From Pieris napi (taxonomy: Eukaryota; Arthropoda; Insecta; Lepidoptera; Pieridae): a stretch of 64,000 bases of DNA. A program made the position numbers and the translations under genes. This document shows, piece by piece, positions 49,213-61,646 of this stretch (positions within the stretch are counted from its first letter, which is position 1; every line of letters starts with the position of its first letter). The stretch lies in assembly GCF_905475465.1 (NCBI RefSeq), contig NC_062254.1:10422001-10486000 (forward strand), written 5' to 3'. The notes below the pieces were generated by a model that ran no database searches, was not told where the DNA came from, and saw only the letters and a program-made list of their open reading frames with translations.

Positions 49213-50329
49213 AATTTTGCATAAACATATTTGTTTGATTAATGCTTAGATATAATTCACATTTACATTGAAATAATTAACTAACCTTAACATATATTAA
49301 CTAGAATATATTATTAAAGGAGTCCCTTTAGGCAAGGTTCCGAAGATACTGGCAGCGTTCCCCCTTTGAATAGCTAGACTAATTCTTTGTTTGGTTAAAG
49401 ATAAATTTAAACAAACCATTTTATTCATACTGAACAATGATATTATCATTTATTTCCAACTTTAATAATATTAATTAGTTTATTTCACTCGTACGGTGAA
49501 GCAAAATATTTTGAGAAAATAGCAGGCAAAACGCTGATCACATACTTGTCTATAAAATGAAAGAACGCTCGAACTTAAATTAAGTTATAATAACACCTAT
49601 ATTAGTTATAGCGTTAGTGAATAAATATAGTTAGGTATTACACATGAAAATTAAACTATTTGTTTTATTAAATTATTTAAACATCCTAAAAGCACATTTG
49701 AAGCGTTCAAATTCTTAATAGATTATATACATATTTATTTTTAAGTTTGTTTTAATTTCCCATCCCTTCTAAACAAGTTTTAAATTGCATTCAATTTTGA
49801 TGGGAAAGGAAGCAAAAGAGCACAATCACTTAATTACTTAAACACCAGCACTTAAGTGTGTTGCCGGCCTTTATTTATTCGATTAAAGCGAATTAATAAA
49901 ATAAACACGTATTGTATCTTCTACTTAAATGTAAACCAATAACGAGATTATGCACTAGGGAAAATCGTTTGGAAAACTATAAAGCTCGCAGCAGCGCAAG
50001 GTTATGGCTTACAGTTACCGTGTTTGAAGGTACGGTGGCACTTAGGGTGACCATTATGCCAGGCTGTATTCATTTCCTCGTCATTTTAATAATGAAATTT
50101 AATTAAAGAATGCAAATAAGGAAATTAAACGGAAGAATAAATTGTAGCCATGAGAAAAGAGTTGTGGCATTTTTATCTGTCACCAAAATCAATGTGTGAG
50201 ATTAGCTTTTAGTTTTTTTTTATTGTAGATTATGTTTGGTAATTGTATAATTTTTCTTTGTTTATTATATTTTTGTTGAATTAGTTATGTACTTCTTGCA
50301 CTTTACCTGTAATATTTTTTTTTTTTTTC
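49213..50329. other. No recognised feature
   Basis: AT-rich with a 64-codon frame at 49912-50106 lacking a domain. A T11 run lies at 50317-50328. Confidence 0.45.
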
Positions 50330-50400
50330 GTTTTTCCTTACAAGGGTTGCCTGGAAGAGATGGCTTGTTAGCGATAATGCATCACTAATAATTTATGTTA
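50330..50400 (+). repeat. LINE-like 3' scrap
   Basis: ccttacaagggttgcctgga to gcttgttagcgataatgc, related to the complement of 39690-39765. Confidence 0.4.
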
Positions 50401-50404
50401 TTTA

Positions 50405-50860
50405 TTATTTATTGAGACCTAGTATTAAGGTACACACTTTCTTCATTCACTTACTGGCTCGCTCACTCACTCACACATTTGCACCCACACACTCACTCAT
50501 GCACTCAGGCGTCTTTATAACAGTCGAAAAATCAAAAACAAAAATAAACAAAAGATGTTATTAAATTATACATAAATACATTTTTTTATTTTTATATAAT
50601 AGGGGGGCAAACGAGCTTGCGGGACGACCAAAAAGGGGAGTCTACGCAGCCCATGGACACCCATTTTTAGTTTTTTTTTTTCATAATTAAGTTTGTCATG
50701 GAAGATCTGGGAACCCTGACACAGGTATTTTTTTCTTAAAAGGGTTCCCAAATCTTACACATAATGCATATGTACTAAAAATTAATAAACACATTTTTTA
50801 TAAAGACGGTGATCGGGTAGATATTAAGAAGCCTATTTAATTTATTATGAGTGTTGGAAA
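50405..50860 (+). repeat. Interspersed repeat, same family as 6838-7240
   Basis: ctcactcactcacacatttg, ctgacacaggtatttttttc and gacggtgatcgggtagatat keep the family order. A separate insertion-like stretch (50595-50665, gggcaaacgagcttgcggg) sits in the middle. Confidence 0.45.
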
Positions 50861-51127
50861 TAAAGAATAATATCAATGTTCAGTATGAATTAAAATGGGT
50901 TTATTTAAAAGTAACTTAATTAAATATTACTTCGCTTATGACAAGTTACGCGTGTATATTCGATTTTATCAATTTTAAAAAGTTCCGTAGTTTATAAAAC
51001 CATGGAGTCAATAGTGATGCATGTCACGTCTTCGTATTGTAACAAAAGCCAACCTTGTATGAAACTAGCGTTCTAGACTACATGTACTGAATATTATTTA
51101 TTCCTATCATAATTGCTTCTTATTTAT

Positions 51128-51322
51128 ATTACCTCATTGTCCGTCGTTCCACAACTAAGCGTTTCTTGAAGCAGTTTTTGCTGCGCACCATCTCTGTGGA
51201 ACCAGCTTCCTACTAAAGTATTTCCAAACCAATTCGAATTAGGGTCCTTCAAGAAAAGAGCGTACCAATTCTTAAAAGGCCTGCTATGCACTTGCGAGCA
51301 TGATGTGAGCCTCGTGACCGCT
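51128..51322 (+). mobile_element. LINE 3' end, family A
   Basis: Begins at the cctcattgtccgtcgttcca coding stretch and runs to the cgtgaccgctta end of the 3' region. A Helitron-like fragment abuts it at 51324. Confidence 0.55.
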
Positions 51323-51323
51323 T

Positions 51324-51545
51324 ACTAGCTGTCCCGCGAACATCGTTTTGCCATAATATAATTTTTATCCTACCTTTTTAGGAGCTTTAAAACATATGGA
51401 ACATTTAATTATATGCTCACAGCTGTCTCGTCTTTTTTTCCCTCCATAAAAGTCCTTAGAGTTCAAGGAATAAATTTAAAAAAAAACTCGATAAAGTCCA
51501 GCCGTCTTCGAGTTTCGGTTTTTTTTTATAAACTTCACAAATAGA
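51324..51545 (-). mobile_element. Helitron-like element
   Basis: Begins actagctgtcccgcgaacat, and carries agtccttagagttcaagg and cagccgtcttcgagtttc. The 5' end is eroded. Confidence 0.5.
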
Positions 51546-52239
51546 GTGCGACTTTACATGAATTACAATCTAGCCTATACAATTATTATCGCTAATAAGT
51601 AATATTATGTTGACTTAATTTTCTACAATACTGTGTATAGCTTAAACTAAGGTAATGTTCATTAACAGTCTTAGTGTTCTATAATGATTAGACACTATCT
51701 TCGTGTATCCTAGATACCGCACTTGCACTTATAATCTCTACACTAGGTTTTTTAACACAAAAGGTTCAGTTCTCATTAGGTGTTTTTCCTGTAAAACGGT
51801 TTTAGTAACAACATGAATCATTGTTCTACAATCTATGATTGCATAATACTTGTCGAATTAATTACCCCTCCCTACGTATTTTTCCCTAACCTATTTTTTC
51901 TTGAAAACAATGATAACGCCAAGAATTGAAACCAATACAACCTTAACGCTTCAACGTTATAATTACTCCTAAAGTCACTTTACTGTATACAAGATAATTA
52001 GCTGAGTTTTTCCTCCAAAGGGTGGGAGGGACCGGAAGCGCCCCCAGGCGATGTGCACCGCTCCAAACATTTACTAAAAGAAAATACACTCAAAGAGTTT
52101 TCCGTACGCTGTCGAGACGTTCTTTTAGAATATTAGAAATGAGTTAAAAATATATTTTATCAGGAAATATTTCAATTTAATTAAGAGATATCAAAAGAAA
52201 CATTTAATTTTACACAGCTACGTTTGTAAAAATAAAACG

Positions 52240-52516
52240 TATTTTTTAAAGGTTTATGCATATTCAGTATATCTGAGAATCGGCTACTATCTTTCAAACC
52301 CCTAAATGTTAAGGGTGGTCCATCCCCATTTTTAGGCAAAATTTTTGTTTTTACTTTTAATGATACAGCATACAAAAATACATACAACCCTTAATTTTGA
52401 CCCCTCTACGATCAACTCCTATTTTTTATTATAGGAGATAGTTATTCTTATTAAACTAAAAATGTTCCCTACAAATAATATACATGGCAAAACAACGTTT
52501 TCCGAGTCAGCCAGTA
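52240..52516 (+). mobile_element. Helitron-like element, 5'-truncated
   Basis: From catattcagtatatctgaga to cgttttccgagtcagccag|t, close to 54565-54897. Confidence 0.55.
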
Positions 52517-52899
52517 TAATATAAAATATTTCAAATTCATCATAACATCATACAAGTTTTTGGGGAGAAACGGATGGAGGAAGCAAAGAACAGATCCAAA
52601 TTAAAAGTTCAGGAGAAGCCCTTTATCCAAAAGGGGCCCATACTGCTGAATACGAAGTAATGTAGACTAGGTGTATAATAACAAAATTAAAACCAATTAA
52701 TTAATTACAATCATTAATTAATTGATTTGTAATTTTTATAGTACGGTATTAAAGTGGCGTAATTATTATTAAGTCAAATTCAGCTACATAATTCAAAAGC
52801 AAGAATTTTGTTTCATAAACACAGAAATAAGTTAATTATTATTTTATAGACTGACCTCGAAGGCTAATGCGACTTTATTGGAACTAACCACGAGTTTTG

Positions 52900-53249
52900 A
52901 CGTGATAACGTCTTTAAAATCGTTTTAGTCGGGTGACATGTTCAGAAACTTGTGTCACACCAAAACCTCACGAGCGCGATCGCAGGTATAACGAGAGAGA
53001 GACGGACCGATCTCCCGTCTCATCTCACTCTAGCGGCATACAAACGAATGGAGATTTTATCGTGCGGTTAAGTTTTGTAAGAAAAATGTATATCATAGTC
53101 GAATAAGTAAACTTGTCATTTTACACCCGAAATTTATCATCAAAAGTGTGAATAAAACGATAGATGTAATTTAAAATTTGAAAAAATTGTTATCTTCATT
53201 AATTCCTTACTTCCCAAAAACTTATATCACCAATAAGACGTTATCACGT
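52900..53249. repeat. MITE candidate with 15-bp perfect inverted repeats
   Basis: acgtgataacgtctt at 52900-52914 is matched by its exact complement at 53235-53249. Between them lie a small inverted pair (gggtgaca and tgtgtcac) and a gcgatcgcaggtataacg stretch. Confidence 0.45.
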
Positions 53250-53761
53250 AAACATCTCGATCGTAAACCTACTTTACAAACAACAAATTTTTTTAGTCCA
53301 TACATTTCTCCCATTAACAGAAATTCTGGTGTAGTTGGACATTCCATCTACTTTCAAGATAAATAAATGAAACACATTCAAGCAATTGCGTCAATAGTAA
53401 CGCAAATATCGTAGTGTATGAATTGTTAAATCAGTCTCCCTCAATCTTAAGCCCCACGAAGGGTGACAATCGACATTAGAGAATAAATAATTCAAAAATT
53501 ATGACTAAGCCTCGCGTGTGTCGACAATCGACAAACCAAAGACATGTTACTATCTATTCATGAATATCTAGAATATTGTTTTGATTGTTTTAGTGTTAAC
53601 TCACTTCTGTAATATATATATATATTTTTTCAAAACAACTATTAAATAATATTTTGTTATTTTTGTCGTATATTATTTAGATAAATGTATTCAGTGTAAA
53701 TAAGCTTATTTTAATACGATGTAAAAAAACTTAGGACGCAAACATATTAAACTCAAACTCA

Positions 53762-53915
53762 AAATAACATTATTCATATAGGTAAACAAGTACACTTATG
53801 AACGTCAGAAAAGATGTTAACTTAATTATAAATTTACATTTACCACCAGTTCGCAAGTCAAGGGCGTAGAACTGGCAAGAAACTTTCCGCCACTCTTTTT
53901 AATCGTTAAGTTTTG
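53762..53915 (+). repeat. Retroposon-like 3' repeat (family D)
   Basis: tattcatataggtaaacaag to ctttccgccactctttttaa, with a short deletion around 53870. Confidence 0.5.
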
Positions 53916-54564
53916 AGTCATACAAATCGTTTGAACTGAAGCAATTCAAACCCAAGGATTAGGATCATTTAAATAATCGTCAAATTGATAAAAAGCTTTA
54001 TTGATTAATTTACGTTTAACGAGGGCTTTGAATTAAAGTAGGCTATCTTTCTGTGTACAGTTTGCAACACTTTACACTACAATGATTTGACAAGTCAATC
54101 TAGATAAACGCCATTATAGTCATCTAGTATACGCAATTCAAACGCAATAAGATCGTAATTCTCTAAAAGCTATTTAACAGTAAGTTTACCTTTTCCTCAT
54201 TTCCATGAATATAAAGAAGGTGGGGACACTGAGTACACAAGATATATTAAGGTATCCAGAAATTCGGTTTATTCAGGCCTCAATCGATTTTGAAGTATTC
54301 ACCTTAATTACATTTTCGTGAAGTTCATATAACATCAATTTGTATAGAGCAAGTCTAAATCTCACATCACAAACATCTCAGTTCTTTAGTGAGATAGTAT
54401 CATAAGTTTTCTACTTGTAGTGTTACCTCAATAAGTTAGTTTATTATTTTATTGATAGTTACAAGTTAGTCTGTATTAAAGCGATTTTATTTTTACCAAT
54501 TCATCTATATATTAAGTACTTTTTTTATATTTTTATATGCAAATCTGCTGTTAGAGGCTAGACT

Positions 54565-54895
54565 AATATATAAAATTCTCGTGCGCCGCTTCGTTCCCAT
54601 ACTCCTCCGAAACTGCTCGACCGATTCTTATTTTTTTATGCATATTCAGTAAGTCTGAGAATCGGCTACTATCTTTCAAACCCCTTAGTGATAAGGGGTG
54701 TCCTGCCCAAATTTTTTTTTTGTTTTTATTTTTTTATGATACAGCATACAAAAATACAAACAACCCCTAATTTTCACCCCACTACGATCAATCCCCTATT
54801 TCTATTATTGTAGATATTTATTTTTATTGAAGTAAAAAAAATATTCCTAGAAATAATATACATAGCAAAACAAACGTTTGTCGGGTCAGCTAGTT
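54565..54895 (+). mobile_element. Helitron-like element
   Basis: From atatataaaattctcgtgcg to cgtttgtcgggtcagctag|t. Longest well-kept copy of this subfamily. Confidence 0.65.
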
Positions 54896-55039
54896 CTTAA
54901 TATAATTTTTCATCTTGTGATGTTAGATTAGTATGGCTGCTTGATGTGACTTCTAAAATAAATAAGGAGAGAAAAAGAGAGGCGGAGAGTTTTTTTGTCA
55001 GTCCACGTAAGTTCTACGTTGGTTATTGCAGTGACAATT

Positions 55040-55123
55040 CTACTAATTTGTCGCGAGACCTCTGGCATTGAGAGTGTGAATGGGTGGTAACATCAGGTGA
55101 GCCTCCTGCCCGTTTGCCAATCT
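55040..55123 (+). mobile_element. LINE 3' end scrap, family A
   Basis: Ends at acatcaggtgagcctcctgc ccgtttgcc, directly before the Helitron-like element at 55127. Confidence 0.45.
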
Positions 55124-55126
55124 ATA

Positions 55127-55680
55127 TATCTATATATATATAAAAGAAAGTCGTGTTTGTTACAACACTTATAACTCGAGAACGGCTGGACCGATTGCCA
55201 TGGTTTTTGATTTATTGGATTTGTTTCCGTCCCGAATAGCAGAATAAGCAATAAAATATCGGATAAGTTATCGAATAACAATTAATTAATTAATTAATTT
55301 TACGAATGCAAAAACCATATGGTGCCATCTGTTGACAAAACTACGCATCATTTTACGTCGAATTCGTGTCAGTTCAAGAAATTCCGATCTTGAGGTGAAT
55401 GAGGAGATGCATAACCATGCTTTGATCCTGATCAGAAGATGTTGGATATCAGAAAGTGCTTAACATGCAGTATCGCCATATTGACGCTAGAGAGAAGATG
55501 CCTAATGTGTAAAACTGCCATTCTTCTTTCGCAATGGCAAGCAATAAAACATTTCTGTATTTGCAAAAAGTTGTATTAATATAATACTTAACATTAATGA
55601 AATCCTAAAATAAGTTAAATTAAAGTAACAACGATATTATAAGGTTGTAGGGCGGAACGAAGTTAGCCAGGTCAGCTAGT
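55127..55680 (+). mobile_element. Helitron-like element, larger subfamily
   Basis: Begins in the tctatatatatataaaagaa tract and ends gttagccaggtcagctag|t, about 540 bases. Internal gaacggctggaccgattgcc corresponds to the motif near the 5' end of the others. Confidence 0.6.
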
Positions 55681-56184
55681 TGTTCTATAAAAAAAACCTG
55701 GAAGTAAATAGAGATATTCTTTTGTACATAAAAGTTACTTTACTTAGTTCAAGAAGACGAAGGCTATAATATATTACAGACTGAGGTAATGGAGTAGACA
55801 GTGAATGTTTATTTACACGAATATTCACGGTACATTTATTATAAGTGCATCAAGTGGAAAACTGCAGAGTGAAAATGCATGTTTCGACGTAACGTAATAA
55901 ACTCAGCATTGAGAGAATGAAAATATACATGAAATTTTTCAATCATCTGAAAATACTGTTTATTTACGCTTTTGTGGATATTATTTTTAAAATTATTGAC
56001 TACACTTCAAGTTGTAACTAAAATCAAAAGGCAGAAAAATGGGCATTTTGATATTTCAAAGAAAGCTTTAGATTGAAGCTTTGAATTGAAGTAAGCATTA
56101 ACAGGAGTTAACTATTACGATAAAAAAATACAAGAAAAATCTAAAAGTGCAATATTTTTTTAATAACTTGTAACATAAAAAAAT

Positions 56185-56450
56185 TAATATGTTTACTATG
56201 GAACATAAGATACAGGTATTACTTAATCCACGTCATCAAATCCCTGCTCATCGGCAAAGAAGACAGAGGGTGTAGGCCGAGATATAAAGCCGGCGTAAAA
56301 ACTCTCGGTACTCTTTTAAAATAGATAAACGATATTTAAAACAAATATCGCAAAATAATTAGAAGTAGCCTGTCTAGCGCTAGTCCCAGGCCCTTTTATC
56401 AACTAGATAATCGTTAACTTTATAGTAAGCCTTTTTACACAGCTTTTCTT
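56185..56450 (-). mobile_element. LINE 3' end (family B), opposite orientation
   Basis: Reverse complement of a close relative of 22390-22650. The minus strand encodes KKAYYKVNDYLVDKRAW and stops shortly after. The accgagag and tcggcctacaccctc stretches of the 3' region are shared. Confidence 0.6.
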
Positions 56451-56937
56451 TAATACTGTAGAGTAGATATAGCATTATATATCATGGGGTGAACTTTAAC
56501 AAATAAATACCCAACAGTCGTAACCTGTAATTTTTCTAACCTCATTCCAAAACGATTTTCTTTATAAAAATCTATACGTGTATTTTGATCTTCAAGTTTT
56601 AAACAAAGTGCTTTAATCAACCACGGTACGTTTCATAGACACAATATACTTGTATGTAATAGTTTCGTCAAAGGCTAAATTTGGGCGTAAGCAGTTTAGG
56701 TATCCCAGGCAACAAAGCCGGCAAGATGTAGTAAACCATCAATTATGTCAGTCGGATGCCGAGAACACCGCAGGATTCTGAGGATTATTAGCAACATTGT
56801 GATCATCATTGGACGCATAATTAGCGTTACAGAGTATTAAATTATTATGGTGATTATATTGTTTATACTTAAGCATCTGGTGGAACGCGATATTAGTTTA
56901 TATTAAACAAATTTGTGATATAAATCACGTTATAAGG

Positions 56938-57095
56938 CAGTTTTTGCCACGCACCACCACTATGTATAACCTGCCCATGAAAGTATTTACGAATCAATTC
57001 GGCTTAGGGTCCTTCAAGAAAAGAGCGTACAAATTCTTAAAAACCTAGCAACGCACTTGCGTGCCTTCTGGCAATGAATGTCCTTGGGAAAAAAG
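56938..57095 (+). mobile_element. LINE 3' end, family A
   Basis: Starts at ggcagtttttgccacgcacc and includes gggtccttcaagaaaagagc and aacgcacttgcgtgcc. Degenerate. Confidence 0.55.
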
Positions 57096-57204
57096 TCACA
57101 AGATCGAATTAATGCTAGTGAAACCGCGAGCTACATATAAGATTAAAAGTCTAGACTAGAACATTTTATCACTGTTGGTTAGTTGTGTGCTTAAAAAAAA
57201 AATT

Positions 57205-57443
57205 CAGTGGCGCTACAACCTCTTTCGGTCTTGGCCTCAGCTTTCTGAATATGTTGACACACATCGTCGACGTTTTGGGTCTAAGACATGTCGGTTTCCT
57301 CACGACGTTTTCCTTCCGCACCGTTCGAGCAAATGTTAAATGCGCACATAGAAAGAAAGTCCATTGGTGCACAGTCGGGGATCGAACCTACGACCTCAGG
57401 TATGAGAGTCGCACGCCGAAACCACTAGGCCAACACTGCTCAG
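57205..57443 (-). mobile_element. tRNA-derived SINE
   Basis: The minus strand begins tggcctagtggtttcggcg and has B box taggttcgatccccga. The copy is nearly full length with a deletion around 57250. Confidence 0.75.
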
Positions 57444-57534
57444 TAGTGTAGTTTTAGACTTTTTATAATTTAAATCTCGTCACCCCATCGCAAATACGAT
57501 TTGCAAAAACCAATTTTAACAACTATTTTCTCAT

Positions 57535-57959
57535 CTATATATATAAAAATGAAACCCGTTTTCCGTTGTCACGATATAACATGAAAACGGCTTGACCGAT
57601 TTGTCTCTTTTTTTTATATAATATTCCTTGAAGTACGAGGATGGTTCTTACGGAGAGAAAAATTAAAAAAATTGAGTGAAAAAGTCTAAAAACATCACTT
57701 TTCTATATTCCCATACAAAATATTCGTAATAATACTTAAAAGTCAATTTGAACTTTAATATCATAATATAAAGTTCAAATGTTAGTGGATAGGTTCCGGG
57801 AAGGTAAATTTTTATTTTTTGACATAATGTATTTGTTGTCTTATCAACTTTCTTTTTTTTATCTTACTAGCTAGACCGGTGTCCCGAATAGCAAAATAAG
57901 TATTTAAAAAAAATAAAGAATCGACTGTTAGGCGGTACGATGTCCGCCAGGCCAGCTAA
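57535..57959 (+). mobile_element. Helitron-like element, complete ends
   Basis: Starts tctatatatataaaaatgaa after an A and ends ccgccaggccagctaa before a T. This gives both the TC 5' end and a CTRR 3' end, the clearest case in the window. Confidence 0.65.
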
Positions 57960-58794
57960 TACTATATAAATCTTGTAATTTAAAACTATCCCCAGACTCA
58001 GTTACACTTGAGTGCGAACATGCTCTTTTAGTGCATTCAAAATACTATTAAACTCTAGTGCAAAATAATTATTTCCAATAGTCTCTAGGACTGTGCACCC
58101 CTTAGATACTATACGCTCACCCTAAGAATAAGCTTATCTCGTAATGAGTTTGTTGCATGCGCAGCGCTATGAAAATGGATTTTAATAATTTATTGGCGAA
58201 GTACTGTAAAAAGGTCATAATTTATATGAAAGTACGTTGTAATTTAACGCGGATTTCTAGCAGATTAATACACAATTAAATAGGTTCAATGTTCTATTAA
58301 TTAAAGTATTAAATTGATTTAACGTAAGAGGATAGAAACTACTCTAATATTTGTAAATTTTGTATGATTAACTAGCCGTTTCTTAAAATAGGAAATAAAT
58401 AAAATTTTATGTTTCATTAATATTTTTTTTTCATATTTCTATTATTCTTCTTTTTAACTTCCTGCTAAGAAAATTGAAAATTTTCGAAAATCGAGTTTTT
58501 AACAGATGTTGAAGTTTTTAGGTTCTAGGAAGCCTCCCCGAATGTTTCCGCGGATTTTCATAATAGTAAAACAGCAATAAAAAAATTAAGGCACGTTGGA
58601 ATTTAAAAAATAAATAGGAATATAGGAAAACCATAAACTATCTAGGAAAAAATTCACATTGAATGGCAGTAGTTTCATGTCGATACGATCAGTGGTTTAG
58701 GTTGAAGGAGCCTCAAGCGAAGACCATTTTTCTTATATATATATATAGATTACTATTTAGTACGATTTTCACGAGTCCGTTTGTCTTTGTTTAA
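57960..58794. other. No recognised gene
   Basis: AT-rich. The end at 58670-58752 (ttatatatatatatagatta) may be a Helitron-like 5' end in minus orientation. Confidence 0.4.
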
Positions 58795-59180
58795 TACTAG
58801 AGCTTATTTATAGAAAATAAATGTATGTGTATTAGTAAAAGATAGACGAAACGATGTACGACGGAGAAGAAGAGAATAACTAAGATAGCAGATGTCACAA
58901 TGAAAACAAATAAACTTAAGTGGAAATGGGCGGAGCACATGGCAAGAGTAATAGAAAAGTAGAGCAAGAAAGTATTAAACTGGTGCCCAAGGTAAAATAA
59001 ACGCAAAAGAGGAAGACAATTCAGAAGGTGGATAGACCAAATAAAGGAAACAGCAGGTTGTACATGTACATGACACAGTGCAGACAGGAATACCTACACG
59101 AAGAATCAAGAAGATAGAAATACAAATGTGTTTACGTGTAAAGTATCTGACATAAAAGGCTTTTATTATTAACTACATTA
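58795..59180 (+). mobile_element. RTE-like LINE 3' end, second copy
   Basis: Related to 29286-29655 along its length: KWKWAEHMARVIEK, then RGRQFRRWIDQIKE, and the same aaaggcttttattatta end. Stops and deletions show it is old. Confidence 0.6.
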
Positions 59181-59429
59181 GTCATAGTGCTACTGAGATA
59201 TAAACATCGATAAATTTCTTTGTTCAGTGAACACAGCGCCGAAAGCGGCATTTCTTAGAAACAATTTACGTAATACTTAATTAACCAGTAACATCCATCA
59301 AGTCATCGCACAAGACTCTCATCATGAATTATACCCTACATTGAACGTCTACTTCTTACAAGGGTCCTTCTAAAGGCTGTTATTGACATAAGCTTATATA
59401 ACTTATAACTAATGAAATTAAAAATAAAA

Positions 59430-59720
59430 TCAGTGGCGCTACAACCTCTTTAGGTCTGTGCCTCAGATTTCTGAATCTGTTTCATGATCATTTGTCAATC
59501 TAATAGGCGAGTAGGTGATCAGCCTCCAGTACCTAACCCATGCCGTCGACGTTTCGGGTCTTATACAAGCCAGTTTCCTCACGTTGTTTTCCTTCACCAT
59601 TCGAGCGAATGTTAAATGCGCACATAGAAAGAAAGTACATTAGTTTACAGTCGGGGATCGACCCTACGACTTCGGGGATGAGAGTCGCACACTGAAGCCA
59701 CTAGGCCAACACTACACTAT
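59430..59720 (-). mobile_element. tRNA-derived SINE, full length, best copy
   Basis: Runs from ttggcctagtggcttcagtg (minus strand) to the end complement of agtggcgctacaacc. A box, B box, body and end are all present in about 290 bases, a useful reference for the family. Confidence 0.8.
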
Positions 59721-60061
59721 GACTACTACTACACTTATGAAAATAAATAAGTCAAACTTTTAAGTCCAATAAGCTAAGCGGGATAATAATTCCTGTCTCA
59801 CTATAAACAAAGGCAAAGCCTACATTATTTATTACTCTCTACTCAGAATCTAATATTCAAATGCATAAATTGTCTCGACATAGCGAGGGCAATAAAATAT
59901 AAAAGTTGCGAAAGTTTTCTTTTAATTTCAAAAATATACGTTTATTATAAATTTAATTCTTCGCTTTTACACCTATACTACACAAATAATAATAAATTTT
60001 ATTAAAATAAAGATCAATAATTTAATGTCACTTGACACCAAAATTTTATAGTCTAGGGGCT

Positions 60062-60312
60062 TTTTGTCTAGTCTAGTGGCTTCAGCAAACGACTCTCATC
60101 CCTGAGGTCGTAGGTTCGATCCCCGGCTGTGCACATTTAACATTAACTCGAACGGTGAAGAAAAAATCGTGAGGAAGGGCTTGCCTTAAGCTCAACACGT
60201 CGACGACGTGTGTCAGGCACAGGAGGCTGCCAATTAGATTGACAAATGATCATGAAGCAGATACAGAAATCTGAGGCCCTCACCTAAAATGGTTGTAGCG
60301 GCACTGACATAC
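60062..60312 (+). mobile_element. tRNA-derived SINE
   Basis: A box lies within tctagtggcttcagcaaac, and the B box is taggttcgatccccgg. A short deletion follows the B box. It ends about 90 bases before the large palindrome. Confidence 0.75.
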
Positions 60313-60404
60313 ATTTTTTAAATACTTTGGAGACCGTTTCAAACTATCTTGTATTATACAAAATGAATAGGGCTGGGATGGGCTTGGGTATTATTAATGT
60401 ATTA

Positions 60405-61588
60405 GTCTAGTCGACAAGTTGAAAATGGAACAAAATAGAGATACTACTCCTAAAATTATGTGCGATAGCTCATTGGATCCGGAATGACGTCTAGAAAAAT
60501 GTGCTAAAAGCGTGTATTAGCACATAAAAAATTGCAAAAGTTATAGACCATTAAAGATGAAAAAATAATGGCATTTAGTTTTTTGCCAATATTTAATAAA
60601 CTATTAATATTTAAGAATTTTCAAATAAAGATTCTGAAAGAAGAGGAAATTTCCAATAAAAAACTCCGGACTCCCAGAACTCTATCTCCATTATTTATAA
60701 TGTTAATTTAACGCAGAAAATAGGTCTGCGGGTGACATTTTTAGGATTCGCGCGTGGCGTCAAAAGCGACTACGGCACATTAATTAATTTATTTAAGGTA
60801 TTGAATATTTTTTTTAAATTTGAAAAAATTATGGTGTGTTCTGAACACTATAATTAATTTATTCCCGTTGAAAATTTTACTTAAAGTTAATTTTTCAACA
60901 AGTTAAATAATTGTTAACTAACGAAATTTTCTCGAACGACCGTCTTAATTGTAAGTGAAAAAAAATGTTTAAATAATGGTCGTAAAAATATTTCGCTTCG
61001 TAGAGCCTTTCTTACATACATACTTGACAAGATCGTGCCATAAAAGTTAAAAAAATATTTATACTTTGTTTATAACAATTTTTTTACTTAAACAAAAACT
61101 TAAAAATCCATGTAATGATGTTAAAAAAAATTTTTTTTTTCTCAATCATCATATAATCGTTTTTTTATTAATACAAGATATTTATTGATTTGCAAAAAAA
61201 AAAATTCCCGCCATTTGTTGATAATTTTTTTTTAAACAAATTGATTAAATCAATATTTTTAAAAAAAATTTTAACACAACTTTATTACATTAAAATTTTT
61301 ATGATTTTTTAAAAAAAAATTTTCCTTAATAACAATTTTTAATTGTTTATAATCGTTTTTTTTAATTTTCTATTGTTTAAATAATTAGTTAAGAAAATTT
61401 TTTTTTCCTAAAAATCATAATTGACAGTCTTCTATAAAGTAACAGAAAAAAAAATTTTTTTAATCAACAATTCTTTTGTTTATTAACTTACCAATTTGTT
61501 ATAAACAAATAATCAACTTTTGTTTATTTTTTTTCTAAAACTTCTAAAATTAACAAAAACAACCATATATAACAAAGTATAGAAAAAA
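60405..61588 (+). repeat. Left arm of the 2.43-kb palindrome
   Basis: The outer 350 bases are of mixed composition and include gacgtctagaaaaatgtgc and cgcgcgtggcgtcaaaagcg-like sequence. The inner 800 bases are mostly A and T runs. Confidence 0.85.
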
Positions 61589-61646
61589 TTTTTTTGTAAA
61601 TTTTTTGATTATCATGAATATTACTTTTATTTAAAATTAAAATTTT

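Noticed and set aside
59430..59720. tRNA gene suggested by A-box and B-box sequences
   Set aside because: No cloverleaf with paired acceptor stem could be formed, and the tRNA-like head continues into a SINE body repeated across the window.
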